64,000 nt of DNA from Stereum hirsutum FP-91666 SS1 (taxonomy: Eukaryota; Basidiomycota; Agaricomycetes; Russulales; Stereaceae). The position numbers were made by a program, and so were the translations under genes. Below the pieces are notes generated by a model, which saw nothing but the letters and a program-made list of their open reading frames with translations, searched no databases and was not told where the DNA came from. Positions within the stretch are counted from its first letter, which is position 1. Each line of letters begins with the position of its first letter. This document shows, in pieces, positions 46,201 to 57,143 of this stretch. The stretch spans positions 2,994,708-3,058,707 of the forward strand of contig NW_006763131.1 of the NCBI RefSeq assembly GCF_000264905.1. The letters run 5' to 3'.

Positions 46201-46840
46201 GAACGGATACACACCGATATTGACATGCGGATTCAAGTCTGACTAAGGAAGCCAACGCACCTTCGTTGGCAAAAAATGACCCATTTCCACCTCCAGACGA
46301 CTTCACGGAGACGTCCTTCGGAATGGCTATGGAGAGTTCACCCTCATCGTCTTCTGCAAGTGCCGAGTAGAGTTTTCGCTTCAGTTCTGGATGTGTGTGC
46401 ACGTCTTGGGGGCTGGAGATATTCAGGTTGGCGAGAGCATCGTATTGGATGAAGTCGGCGCGGTGGGAAGCAACAGTCACGTTGTGGATCGCTGCGGTCA
46501 AAAGGGAGCGTCAAGTCAGTCAGGACGCGCCCAAGGCGTTTTAACGCGACATAAAGAACAGTACGTACCACATTGTCGCGAGTGAAGATTGATCGTCCTC
46601 AAGTCCTTGCTATTTGGAACTATGATGATCTCCGTGTAACCCTGAGAGGTCGCGGGATAAGAGAGAAGACAACCAGGAGCTCTAGATGAAATACATACCC
46701 AAAGCTTGCCCGAGAAGTCAATTTCGAGCACGACTTTTTGGTGACTAGTAGATACGGTGAATGTTATCAGTTGAAGGAATCGTGCATAGAGGAGGATGGA
46801 CGTATATAGTGAATCCACGACGGAGGTGCTCCCGCTGCAT
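40274..46840 (-). CDS. TAF2: TFIID subunit TAF2 fused to three C-terminal bromodomains
   Basis: This is the largest protein here, about 1900 residues. The N-terminal half is the TAF2 M1-aminopeptidase-like fold that helps TFIID bind the initiator. Markers are SHQKVVLEIDFSGKLW, WGYTEIIIVPNSKDLRTINL, YPFGSYKLVFVDEMP, and LTHSLAYQWIGINIQPKAWA then DLWLTNGLG. The zinc motif HExxH is replaced by HSLAY, so it is catalytically dead as usual for TAF2. A HEAT-like region follows. After a Pro/Lys-rich linker come bromodomain 1 (about 42260-41935, NAKTYNSPETYVYN), a second linker rich in Pro and Lys, bromodomain 2 (about 41110-40735, NCKTFNPPTTAPHS) and bromodomain 3 (about 40735-40330, NAIRFNGEDSEVGM). 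Each keeps the acetyl-lysine-binding Asn. The tail is Lys-rich. The 5' exon is uncertain: the ATG at 46840 gives RRGFT, but canonical splicing does not keep frame. Confidence 0.95.
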
Positions 46841-47102
46841 GGTTAACAGACAGTGCCCAGATGAACAGCTATAACAATAAGTTCAAGCTGACTCAGTACA
46901 GAAAGCAAATATCGGTGGCTGTCGAGAGGAAAACAGAGTGAATGGTGTAGAGTGGGTAGAAGGTTGGAAGGCAAGTCGACTCGGAGGTGACGCCACGCCG
47001 TGATCAACAAGCGTGCGAAAATAATCCCTTTCTGGACTCACTCAGCGCTGCCAATTTGATTTTGATTTTCAATCTTTCTCCCTCTCCGCCAGTCCACTCG
47101 AA
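46841..47102. promoter_or_regulatory. Shared intergenic region, TAF2 / LTV1
   Basis: This 262 bp gap separates the divergent TAF2 and LTV1 starts, two growth-linked genes. No specific element was identified. Confidence 0.45.
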
Positions 47103-49039
47103 ATGGCACCCAAATCCAAGTCCATCTTCAGGCAGCCCGGCGCACAACACTTCCAGCTCGTACATCGATCACAGCGTGACCCTCTCATTCATGACCCGGA
47201 GGCTAGCCAACATGTTCTCAAAGCCTTCGTCCGAGAGAACGATAAAAAGGTGCCCATCTCCCCTACTTTCAACGGCGAATGTAACTAATTGGGTCGCAGG
47301 GGAAGTCAAGAGCAGACCTCGAAAAACTCATCTCCCCCACAGATTTAGCACACGATGCTGAACGCCCCAACATCGGCGAGGCATCTCTATACGGTGTCTA
47401 CTTCGACGATACAGAGTACGACTACATGCAGCATCTTCGCCCCGTCGGTGTTCAGGAAGATGGTGTCGACTCCGTCCTTGTTGAAGCCCCCGCACAATCA
47501 AAATCTAAAAGTAAAGGCAAACAACGAGATGACGCTCCTATAACCCTCCGAGACCTCCCTGCCGAAGCTTTACCCTCTACCTCTGAATTACCCCGGAATT
47601 ACGAAAGCCAGGAAGCCGTCCCGAGCTCAATCGCTGGTTTCAGGCCGGATATGGATCCTCATTTGAGACAAGCTTTGGAGGCGTTGGAAGACGATGCATT
47701 CGTGGATGATGGACTAGACGACGATTTCTTCGGAGAGTTGGTGCAGGATGGAGAAAGGAGTATTAACGAGCAGTTTGGGTTTGATTTTGCGGAGGAGGGT
47801 TTGAATGATGAAGAGGCACGGTTACAGATGGAGGAAGCGTTAGAGGACGAGGGTGAGGGTGAGGAAGAGGATGACGATTGGGAAGCCAGGTTCGCCAAGT
47901 TCAAAAAGGTCCAGGCGAAGGAGGCAGCTGCGGCTGCTGCATCCGACGATGAAGACATGTTCTCAGAGGGCGCAGATACGATCGGAAACCTCCCAGAGTT
48001 CTCCGTTATTGGTGGGAAGAAGCGTAGGAAGGGCACATCTGATGCATCAGGATATAGCATGAGCAGCTCGTCTATGTTCCGGAATGAAGGCCTTCGGACG
48101 CTGGACGACCGGTTTGATCAGGTCGGTCTCCACTTTCTCTCCCATCTACCATGCATCGTATTGACCTCCTTCCTCGCAGATCGAGAAAGAGTACGCCGAG
48201 GACGATGAAGACGAGATGCCAGACGACTCAGACTCAGACGAGTCAGAGGCCCCTCAACTCATCACCTCTCGCGAGGACTTTGACTCCATGATGGACGAAT
48301 TCTTGGACAAGTACGAAATTTTGGGTGGGAAGATGAAACCTTCACTACCGGGCACCGGTGCAGAAAAGCTCGAAACACTGCGTACAGCTCTGGGCCAGGG
48401 GCGGGTACGAGAGCCAGGGAGTGATGAAAGTGATATCGAGGAGGACGATATGCTCGCGGAATGGGCAAAGGAGGATAAGAAGGAGAGGTGGGATGTGGAG
48501 ACCGTTCTCAGTGAGCATCGTCTTTCGCCTCTCGGTCGTGTGGCGGTGGCACTTGATCAACTAACTGCGATACGTTCTTTCTAGCCACACATACCAATCT
48601 AGAGAACCACCCACGACTCATTCGAGCTCGTACATCAAAGCCTGTACCTAAGATTCATCTTGATCCTAGGACAGGTCTCCCCACGGTGACGGACACCGCA
48701 TCGCCACCTACAAAGAAACATCCTTCGAAGAACAACATTACTTCCGCTCCTTCCTCACAGGAGGATACACTACGTATGCTTCATTTTCATATTTTTAACT
48801 CACTCAATATTGCCGTGCTCATCGAGCCATCCATTTGATCGTCCACAGCCGCGCGAGCAACGGTCGCCCGCCCCCGCGACGAATCAAAAGAGGAGAAAAA
48901 AGCCCGCAAGCAAGCCGTCAAGACCGAGCGACAGGGTCGTCGTGTCGAGAAGAAGGCTACGAAGCAGGAGTTCAACGCTGCGATCAAGCAGCAGACGAAC
49001 ATCTTGGCTGGCAAGGACATCAAGACGCGCAAGCTCTAG
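47103..49039 (+). CDS. LTV1: 40S ribosomal subunit assembly factor LTV1
   Basis: LTV1 binds the pre-40S particle near Rps3 and Rps20 and is released by casein kinase phosphorylation. The protein has about 560 residues and five exons. The N-terminus MAPKSKSIFRQPGAQHFQLV, then HRSQRDPLIHDPEASQHVLK, is the conserved LTV1 opening. GEASLYGVYFDDTEYDYMQH followed by LRPVG is the second signature. The middle is acidic with VDDGLDDDFFGELVQ and DWEARFAKFKK. The conserved DFDSMMDEFLDKYEILGGKM follows, then RPRDESKEEKKARKQAVK with QGRRVEKKATKQEF at the C-terminus, ending KTRKL. The start is chosen on the conserved first block. Introns are near 47250-47300, 48121-48180, 48510-48582 and 48775-48849. Confidence 0.94.
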
Positions 49040-49461
49040 GCTTCTTGACAATGACAGACTTGGAGTTCTCCCATGTTGTTTGTATGATCTGATTTTCTGT
49101 TGTATTTGCTAGGAGTGTTTTGCCTTACGGGATGTCTTGACGAATATCATCGTGCTGTCTTCGTTATACGGTCCCGAGTGATACTAGCATAAATCGATCA
49201 GTGATAGTAGGGTTGCCTCAGGACACCGACGAGAAGCCAGCGAAGCTGGGATATACGCAAAATATACATTCGAAGCAGGTAATATATACACTAAAGCCAG
49301 TCTCGAGCCACACGACAACGTCTTTAAACATGAAGCAATTTACAGACAAGGTGAACACAAGGATGATCTTTGGCTATGAATGCAGCGAAAAGATGAAACA
49401 ATTGCAGTCTGTGTTCGTTAGTTAAGCATCTACCGCGCGATACGCAGTACAACCTGTTCCT
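49040..49461. other. Convergent intergenic region, LTV1 / PARP
   Basis: About 420 bases with short open frames only. Likely the two 3' untranslated regions. Confidence 0.45.
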
Positions 49462-52400
49462 TCAATTGGTCTTGAACATGATCATGTAGCGCAGGCGGAT
49501 CTGCGACGTGTCGTACACGATGTACTAACACCCAGATTATGATATAGTAAGTATTCTCCCATCGCCAGCGCCGTTACAAAACTCGAGAACGCACCTCATT
49601 GTACCACAGACTGTGGTGTTTCGGGTCCTGGACCGCTGGTCCTTCGGGCATGACGCATCCTTTCAAGGCATCGTTACCCAACGCGTCGCCAGCGTCCTTC
49701 CAGACCTCAGGACGCCACTGTCCGAGACCGAGGGTGCAACTGAGGAGTGGGTTGTCAATCGAGTATAATCGCCGTAGTAGGCGTTAAGGTCAACTTACAG
49801 CTTGTTGTTCGCCTTACAATCCTTGTCGGCGTTATAGTTGGCATTCTCTTGCTCGAAGAACGGCTTGGCTGCAACCTCGCAAAGAAGTAGCAAACCCGTC
49901 CCGTCACTCAAGCTAGAGACCGAAAACATTCAGCAAGATATGATTGAGAGGAAAAGACTCGTGCACATACTGGGTATGGCAGTAGCCTGCGGACTATGAG
50001 GGGAAGGAAGCCGAATTAGTGGACGATAACGGCAAAAAATATGCTGGTCGCTTACTTTGGAAACCATCTAGAAGACAAGTCATTTAAATGAGAAACGTAT
50101 AGTGTATAGTGAGGAATAGGGCTTACATCTGCGAAGTACACGCCTTTACCGAACATGTACCCTATGAACGAGGGGGCGTTAGCTAGTTATGTGGGAGATG
50201 TACACTGCAAGTCAACTTGCCGGAAACAGGAGCTGTAAATTGAGAGGTTGTCAGAATTAAACCGCCGTCAATACGCAGTGTACCGCCGTACCTTCGGGAG
50301 GAGCAATACGAAGACCCCTTTGAGGACAAACAAAAAGTCAGACGGCACCATAGTTCGATGATGAACGTTATCAACGTACTGTCGGAGTATACCTGAAGGA
50401 AGAATTGTAAGATAGACTGTTCAGTAGTAGGGTATCTACACATACCGGCGAAGTTAGTGGTCCTAGAACCGTGCCAAAGCAGCATCCTGTTGCCATCTTC
50501 CAGCTTATTGTGTCCGCCCTGATGCCATGCCTTAGTTTCAGACTCTCTGCATGAAGACGGCGTGAGCGGTCTAACGAGCACTCGAGACAGAATGTATGCT
50601 TGCCTTTCCACGCGATAAGCGTGCTGAATATTAATCTTCATGTGGCTGTGAGTGACGCCGTGCGTATCATTCGCGTAAGCATTTAATGCCTTGAACTCCT
50701 GGCTGTCCGCGTTGATAGGTTCCATGTTCGATAGCTGAAGGGAGAGGAATTGAGCGTCCAGTGGGTTCACAGGATTGCCATGCTTGTCCTTCGGAGTCGC
50801 AGTCTGGATGAGTTTCTGCGCGACTTCCTGTGCAGCGGGTAAGTTATTGCTACCATCAGAAGACGGGTGTGCCAAACCATGTCTCCTAGGGCGTCAACGA
50901 GTTCAAGCTCTTTCTTGAGGATAGCCATATCGCTGATGACTGTGGGCCGACTTCTCCCAAAGGCATGAGGAATGATGCTGCAAGACAAGGATCAACCCCG
51001 AATGCAAAACGAAAGAACCCTTCAAAGCGTAACGCACGAATAGTAGGTATTAGTGAGTTCCTGACACGCCGCAGCGTAACTTCCGTATTCAGTCGCCACA
51101 GCACCAGCGGGATCAGCAATGACTTCGGAAAGAGACTGGAAGACATATGAGTTGATCTGCGAACATTACTGTGTTATGGACGTACCTTGAGAGCGGAGAA
51201 CCCGTTCAGGATTGTGGACTTCGCAAGTTTGCCTGTGAGCAGTTCACATAAATGCGGCTGAAAATTTAACGAACAATGATACATACCCAACGGCAGCTTA
51301 TTCGCGTCGTAGTTCATGGAAGACAAGTGGGCATCTATGAGACTAAAACGACGCGTTAATAAAGGTGATGATCATTGATCGACAGCGAACACACCTCTTG
51401 TTGAAGATAAGACGGCAAACGGTCTGAAGTTCCTGTGCAAGGGTGGACTTCGGTATAACCGCCTTGCTCTCGGGTTTCGAGCCTGAGGGACCCGCTTCGG
51501 CGCTGTCTTCATCTTCGTCGTTCTCTTCGTCCTCAAATGCACGTTCTGTGCCACAGGAGGGTTAAATACATATACGGCCTTCGTCAAGGTCATGACTTAC
51601 CCAGCCACATATACTTGCCTGAGGACGATCGATCAGGACGAGAATGTTGGGAGATGAAGGTCAAGACTGACCCTTTTTGGCTGTCATGCCATGCCTCTTT
51701 TCCCAAGCAGTGGACGTCTTGGACTTGAATTGCTTTTTGAACTCATCAACCGCTGCAGCGGGCGGAAATGGACCCTGATCGCAACGTAAAAAAGATGACC
51801 ATTGGGATATTATCTGAATACTCACTTTGACCTGCTGCGATCCGCTCTCACCTGCAATACCAGAGATAAGCGAAAATTGGATCGGTAGAGAGTCCAGGAC
51901 ACTGACCAACACGACCCCACCGAGTGATGAGAATTATAGAAGAGTGGTTGCCAATGGGGTGCAATAATTGTATCACATAGAACCTGAGCGGAGGTAAGGA
52001 AGAGTGAGATTACCAAGACGTGGAATTCACTCACTTGTTTGCGTTCTTCCCTACGTCCGTCTGGTTCATCATAGCATCCCAGACCTGCCCACCAGAAGCA
52101 TAGACTTGATGCGTGGCTGATCAAATCGTCAAATAATGCCCAATGACTGCCATATCACTAAGATGACCTACCGACGTATCCACTCTGGGGATCAACAGGC
52201 GCTGCGCCTCTCTTGATGACGGAGACCTGGGGACACCCGTGAGCTTCGCACGAAAACGTCGGAATGCATTGCGTACCATCTTCTTCGGAGGCTCCGGAGT
52301 CTGTGCGTCGTCGTCGTCGTCGTCGTCGCCGTCATCATCATCATCTTGAGTATCGACTTTAGCTTTCTTAGAGGCCGGTTTGGCCTTCTTGGTAGCCGGT

Positions 52401-52678
52401 TTGGCCTTCTTGGAGGCTGGTTTAGCTTTCTTGGGGGCCGGTTTAGCTTTCTTGGGGGCCGGTTTAGCAACCTCTTCCTCAGAGTCAGAGTCGCCTCTTG
52501 CGCGCTTGGCACCCACGGCAGGCGCGGCAGGCGTGGCAGGTGCGGCAGGTGTTTTGTTTCTAGTGCTGGCTCTTGTGGGGGCTTTGGGAGGTGGTTTCGG
52601 GGCTTTAGCAGTTGCTTTCGGTGCTGCTGCTGTGGAGGCATCGGAAGCCTTTGCTGCAGCTTTCTTCCTGGGGGGCAT
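49462..52678 (-). CDS. Nuclear poly(ADP-ribose) polymerase with WGR, regulatory and catalytic domains
   Basis: This PARP1/2-like enzyme of about 740 residues uses NAD+ to ADP-ribosylate proteins, mainly at DNA breaks. The gene has about 18 introns. The N-terminus MPPRKKAAAKASDAS is Ala/Lys/Pro-rich and holds five histone-H1-like repeats (AKPAPKK, AKPASKK, AKPATKK) and an Asp run, probably DNA- or chromatin-binding. The WGR domain follows, with KFYVIQLLHPIGNHSS and ITRWGRVGESGSQQ. The helical regulatory domain has LPLGKLAKSTILNGFSAL. The catalytic domain starts NRMLLWHGSRTTNFAGI, continues [20 protein letters not shown] and SAGYC, and ends EYIVYDTSQIRLRYMIMF. His, Tyr and Glu of the H-Y-E triad are all present, so polymer synthesis is expected. 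There are no zinc fingers or BRCT in the visible exons, as in PARP2-type enzymes. Confidence 0.95.
52308..52345. repeat. Trinucleotide repeat coding the PARP Asp run
   Basis: On the plus strand GTC repeats give way to ATC repeats. On the coding strand these are GAC/GAT codons for an Asp run. It is a slippage-prone coding microsatellite. Confidence 0.85.
52363..52468 (-). repeat. Tandem 21-bp coding repeat (AKPxxKK units) in PARP
   Basis: About five copies of a 21-bp unit each encode seven residues of the form A-K-P-A/T/S-K-K. Two adjacent copies are nearly identical at DNA level, pointing to recent unit duplication. Confidence 0.85.
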
Positions 52679-53824
52679 GGCGATGGGACCGGGCGTTGGT
52701 AGAGGGCAGGAGATGTGCTGGGAGAGGGCAGGAGAAAAGCGATGGCAATGTGTCAAGTCGCGACGCGTCGCCGCCTTTTGAGCAAACGCGGTCACGCGGC
52801 CCCGTGATCGAGTTTCAAATTCTACTCGAGTCAAGCTGATGGGGACCGAGCCGTCGTAAATACGGGCCCACAACAAGTTCGCCGAATCATCATCCTGACT
52901 CCTCCAAAGAGTCAAACGACTGTTACACGCATCACAGTAAATTACTGCAGCTATGGAGAAGGGCCGTTCATACGCGCCACACTGAGCCACTGTACTCCCA
53001 TCACACAAGCTGGGAGTTCTTTGTGTATGGCTCCTTTGTCGCTCTGGGGTTTATATGGTACCAGCTCGTCTGAATACGCACCCAAACCGAATGGTAGGGC
53101 CTCTACAACACGGAATTTCTCTACTCTCGACCCCCTCCCCATCATCGCTGAATGTCTGAACGATTCGTCGAGTGAACATCGTCCTCTTTGCGCGTCTCCT
53201 TTGTCCATGGAGTCGCCGCTATGATGCTCCTCAACCGGCATGTGTGGCGTCGGTATGGTCTCCCAGATACCCTGTGCACGTTTTTCGGTTTAGAACTCGG
53301 CATCCAACACTTCGAGCTTTTTTAGGACGAATAACGAAATCAATCTGCACCTCGCGCGCGGAATACCTGGGTATTGTCCGAGCCGTTATGCAGGTAAGCA
53401 TCGATGCCTTTGACCCAGTCCACTATGCCTCGAGGCGCGCTCGTTTGAAATAAAACGCCTTTGAGCGCCTCGTGTGCCCTCGTATGTCGGACCCTGAACC
53501 GACGCCACTGAGTATTCCCCCCATACTCACCATTCTCCGCCTCTTTCCTCGACTAATGGGGCTCAGAACTGAGAGAAGACTGTCGGCATGCCCCATGCGC
53601 ACAGTGTTTCCCGCCTTCCGAGGCTGCCGCATGTGACGGCGTGGCATTCTAATTTGTCTTTACACCCTCTTCGGGAAAGTGACTTGTGATCTTAGAGAGT
53701 GGTAACTTTCTCACTCTATGTTGCTGTACTCCAGGGGCTCTTTGCCATCTCCAGAGTATAAAGGATGAGCGAAAGGTATGCCCAATACTCATCCCAACCG
53801 ATTTCCCGTCGTTCCTAAATCATA
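52679..53824. other. Divergent intergenic region, PARP / HMG-box gene
   Basis: About 1.15 kb with no supportable gene. It should carry both promoters. A long upstream region suits a regulated HMG-box factor. Confidence 0.4.
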
Positions 53825-55201
53825 ATGTCTCCCACTTCTACCCCAGAGAACATCGCCCTCGACGGTGAGCATACATTGCTCTCTAATAGCGCGCTCAGGG
53901 AGACTGACTGTCGCCAACTTCCAGGTCCCACTCAGTACACCCCGGCCCACTACCCAGTCATCGGCTCGGCGCAAGCCTTCACCACGCCTCTACTCCCTCT
54001 CTGTTACCCCCCATCTCCCTACATTCTCGACTGCCAGTACTCGCCGTCCTCCTCTGCCTCGTCGCCGCCGTCTTCAGCGTCTCCGTCCTCCACCGCCCCG
54101 TCGTCTCCGCCGTCCCCTCCCTCTCCCACTCCCTCCCCTAGCCCCAACGCCACTCGTTCGCGTTCTGCCCGCTCGAGACACGACCCGAACCATATCCCCC
54201 GTCCTGCCAACGCCTTCGTCATCTTCCGTTCCAAGTACTGCACCCAGTACAAGATCGACAAGACCATCGAGCATGACCACCGTCACGTCAGTCGTATGGC
54301 CGGTTGGACTTGGAAGAACATGACGGCGGCTGAGAAGAAGCCCTACCAGGACGAGGCGAAGGCGAGGAAGGCGGAGCATGCGATCAAGTATCCGGGCTAT
54401 CGCTTCAAGCCTCAGACGCGTCGGGTGAAGGTGAAGCGCAACGCGAACAGGAGATCTCCAGAGGACATCAAAGTCTCGTTAGAGATGGCTGCCATCTTCG
54501 CCAGGAAGGATGTTTCAATCGAGGATCGCCAGGCGGAGGCCTTGAAGGTCAAGAACCGACAGGCTCAGGCCAAGCAGGCCCCCGTGCCTCAGCAGGTCGC
54601 TGCAAGTTGGCCGTCGTCGTCCAAGAACGACAGCGTCCCCCCATTCCAGAACCCGCTCCTCGACCCTTCTTGCTCGTCCAAGACTGCTACGGCTTCCTTG
54701 ACCCACGACGCCAGCCCGCCCTCGCTCTCGGTCAACGCTCATCTCGTAAGTTCTTGAGTAAAGTCTTGTCCTCGGGAAGCTGTCGCTGAACAATATGATC
54801 CGCAGACTGCCCACACTCCCTTCTTAACCGAGGGATTCACTGGCCCTGTTCATTCCGCGCTCCCACTCGGAAGTCAAGAGCTCTTTTTTCCCTCCCACCC
54901 GCTAGCCCCGACCGAATACATTAGTGCTTACAACACACATTCCACCCTCGTCACGCAAAACGCTATATACGGCACGAACATCTCGAACCAATTTTACCAG
55001 CTTTCTTTCCCGGAGCCATGCTTCAACCCGCCCGTCGCCCTGGACGTCGCCCTGGACCTCGACCTGCCGATTATTTTCCCTGTCGACGATGGTTATGGCT
55101 CAACCATATTCGGCGGAGGTTTACAGTTGCCGTTCATATCCGATGACCCATCCTCCGATATCCCATACGGCGAGTGGCTCCGCGAAGATGCCGTGTGTTG
55201 A
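53825..55201 (+). CDS. HMG-box transcription factor (MATA-HMG type)
   Basis: This nuclear sequence-specific HMG protein has about 440 residues and two exons (intron about 54747-54806). The N-terminal 120 residues are Ser/Pro-rich. The HMG box spans about residues 122-195: HIPRPANAFVIFRSKYCTQY, then HRHVSRMAGWTWKNMTAAEK and KPYQDEAKARKAEHAIKYPG, ending YRFKPQTRRVKVKRN. The R-P-x-N-A-F-x-x-F-R start, Y-P-x-Y-x-[FY] and basic tail are those of fungal MATA-HMG regulators such as Prf1/Pcc1-like factors that control mating and dikaryon genes. A second conserved-looking acidic/aromatic C-terminus (SDDPSSDIPYGEWLRED) could be an activation region. Assignment to a precise subfamily is inference. There is no homeodomain or pheromone receptor gene beside it, so this is not a mating-type locus. 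Confidence 0.9.
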
Positions 55202-55695
55202 GAGCTGTCCTTTCTTCTTCTTCTTCGGACGCTCCTTCATTTCTTCTACGAATCTGGGCTTCGTCATTTATTTCTAAGTACGCTTTGCGGCTCTGCTCGA
55301 TGGCACATCTCTAGTCCCAGACGACCCTCACTGCTACTTCCGTTACATTTGCTATCGTTTTCATCCTGGTCTGCGGCCGAATTCATTGTAGCGTTAGCGT
55401 TTCCCATTTCCTTGCATTCTCACTGTATTTTTGGTCCTCCTTTTATCTCCCTTTTTCTTCCCTGATTATGGAAATCTCCTCCCCTATGCATACCTTTTCC
55501 TCTATCTCTCACGTCTCCTCTCGCTCAATCTCTCTCATCTACTCGAGTACTTCCCTACTCATGAAACAATCACGCGTCTCAATACATACGCCGAACACTG
55601 GCTCTTCGGACTTTACATTTCTCATATCCCAAATACAAAGTCGACTTCTGCGCGACATCTTTCCTCTGTTCACTTTGAGCCCGATCCACAACGCT
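55202..55695. other. Convergent intergenic region, HMG-box gene / DHODH
   Basis: About 490 bases, T- and C-rich on the plus strand. Nothing gene-like is seen. Confidence 0.45.
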
Positions 55696-56775
55696 TCACG
55701 GGCGCGAGACGATCTCGAAGGCCCTCAAGCCCTCCCTTCCCAGCAAGGTCGCAAGTCCCACCACACCGGCTCCAGCACTCCTCATCCTCTCCGCTGCCTC
55801 ATAACTCGTCACGCCTCCTACTCCAATAACGACTATATCCCTCATCGCTTCGTCACCATGGTTCTTCAACAACGTCGTCAGAGTGTAGACGTTTCCGAGC
55901 GATAGGGGATGCAAAGAGTCGCCCGCCAAGCCTCCGAAGGCGGGGAGAACGGAGCTTAAGGCAGGGTGGGTGGTAAGGAAGCCTGGTGTGCCAGATGTCT
56001 CGGAGGGGAACGACATCGTCTGAGACGGATAGAGAAGAGTGTTTCCGAGTGTGTTCGTAGACGTGAAGAACGCGATGGGATTCGTGCGCCTGCCGTCTGG
56101 ACCTGGACCAGACATCTCCGCGACGGCGTTCACGAGCTGTTCGAACTGTGTCGAATAGGTGTATGGAGGTAGTTTGAGACCGAGTGTGAGCGTGGGATCC
56201 GTAGAGAAGTAGTCCGCGAAGACTTGGAGTAATGGGCGGAGGGTGGAGATGTCGTATGCTGGCGGAGATTTGCCTGAGATGTTGGGACAGGAGGTGTTCA
56301 GCTCGACTGCGATGCGTGTTCGGGAGTGGTCGTTGAGTTTGTTGCGTAAGGCTTGGATGAGGTCCATCATCGAGGCCAGGACGGTAGGCAAGGTAGATGT
56401 GATGCTGATAATGATGGGTTTGGAGGAGTCGGGGGGAGCATTGGAAAGGATGCTTTCAACGTTTTGGAGGTAAGTGGATAGGGGGTGTGGCGAGTAGCCA
56501 TAAGTGTTGAGGGATGATACCGAGTCCTTCGTAAACACTACCTATGAACGGATACAAACGGAACACTATGAGCGATAAATCGAGGAATAAATTGGGAGCA
56601 TACGCACCGAATGAGAGGATGTCTGAGGGAAGCCCTCGTAAGTCGATGATCGTGTCGTGACCGCTCCGGTCAGGGGGCAGTCGAACAGTGCTTGCAGCTG
56701 TTCAAGCTCGGAAGCCCAAGCACACGAACTATTAATCAGGGGAGGTGATACCTGGATGCGACCGACTGTAGCCAT
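55696..56775 (-). CDS. Dihydroorotate dehydrogenase, class 1A-like (cytosolic, FMN)
   Basis: This enzyme of about 338 residues belongs to the dihydroorotate oxidase family of de novo pyrimidine synthesis. It starts MATVGRIQVSPPLINSSCAW, typical of class 1A, with no mitochondrial presequence or membrane anchor. One intron lies near 56539-56607. The active-site loop reads VELNTSCPNISGKSP, with the catalytic-base Cys of class 1 enzymes instead of the Ser of class 2. LTLGLKLPPYT, the FFTSTNTLGNTLL block, and the FMN phosphate loop IGVGGVTSYEAAERM follow. GKSP replaces the usual GKPQ. Most basidiomycetes make pyrimidines with a mitochondrial class 2 enzyme, so this may be an additional oxidoreductase or pyrimidine-salvage-linked paralogue. 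The frame is open upstream of 56775 but has no earlier ATG. Confidence 0.92.
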
Positions 56776-57143
56776 TGAAACTGTCGACGACAACGACGAG
56801 GCAGGAGACGAGGCAATGCATAGCTGCCAGTTATATCTAAGGACAGTCTGCACCTTATCTCTATTTCACTCTTGAGCGCTGAGCCGCAAGGGAGGAAGGA
56901 AGGGGCCGCATCCGACGGTGGGTCACACCCGGCCTCTGTTGTTTCGACGTCCCACCGGCATGACGACTTACCTCACCTTTGTGGCAGACTTTGCGGCAGA
57001 CTTGTGTTATGTGTGAATCGACTCTTAGGTGGATGTTGAGCGTGTTGATCGTCGAGCACAACATCAGCTTCTCATATAACTGTAACTGCGCGCGGCCGCT
57101 TAGGGACCAGGTCTGAACGTTGCACACAACCATAACGTTCACT
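56776..57143. promoter_or_regulatory. Divergent intergenic region, DHODH / CxxC protein
   Basis: About 370 bp between two start codons, with both promoters. No element was assigned. Confidence 0.4.

Noticed and set aside
52192..52641. Minus-strand frame rich in Arg/Pro inside PARP
   Set aside because: Shadow of the AKP repeats and Asp run in another frame. The MPPRKK frame is the one that joins the WGR and catalytic exons.
53865..54323. Plus-strand Pro/Arg-rich frame overlapping the HMG gene
   Set aside because: Out-of-frame reading of the Ser/Pro-rich N-terminus. It contains no HMG motifs.
56776..56853. N-terminal extension of DHODH as a mitochondrial presequence
   Set aside because: The frame is open upstream, but the only candidate initiator is GTG, and MATVGRIQVSPP is the normal class 1A start.
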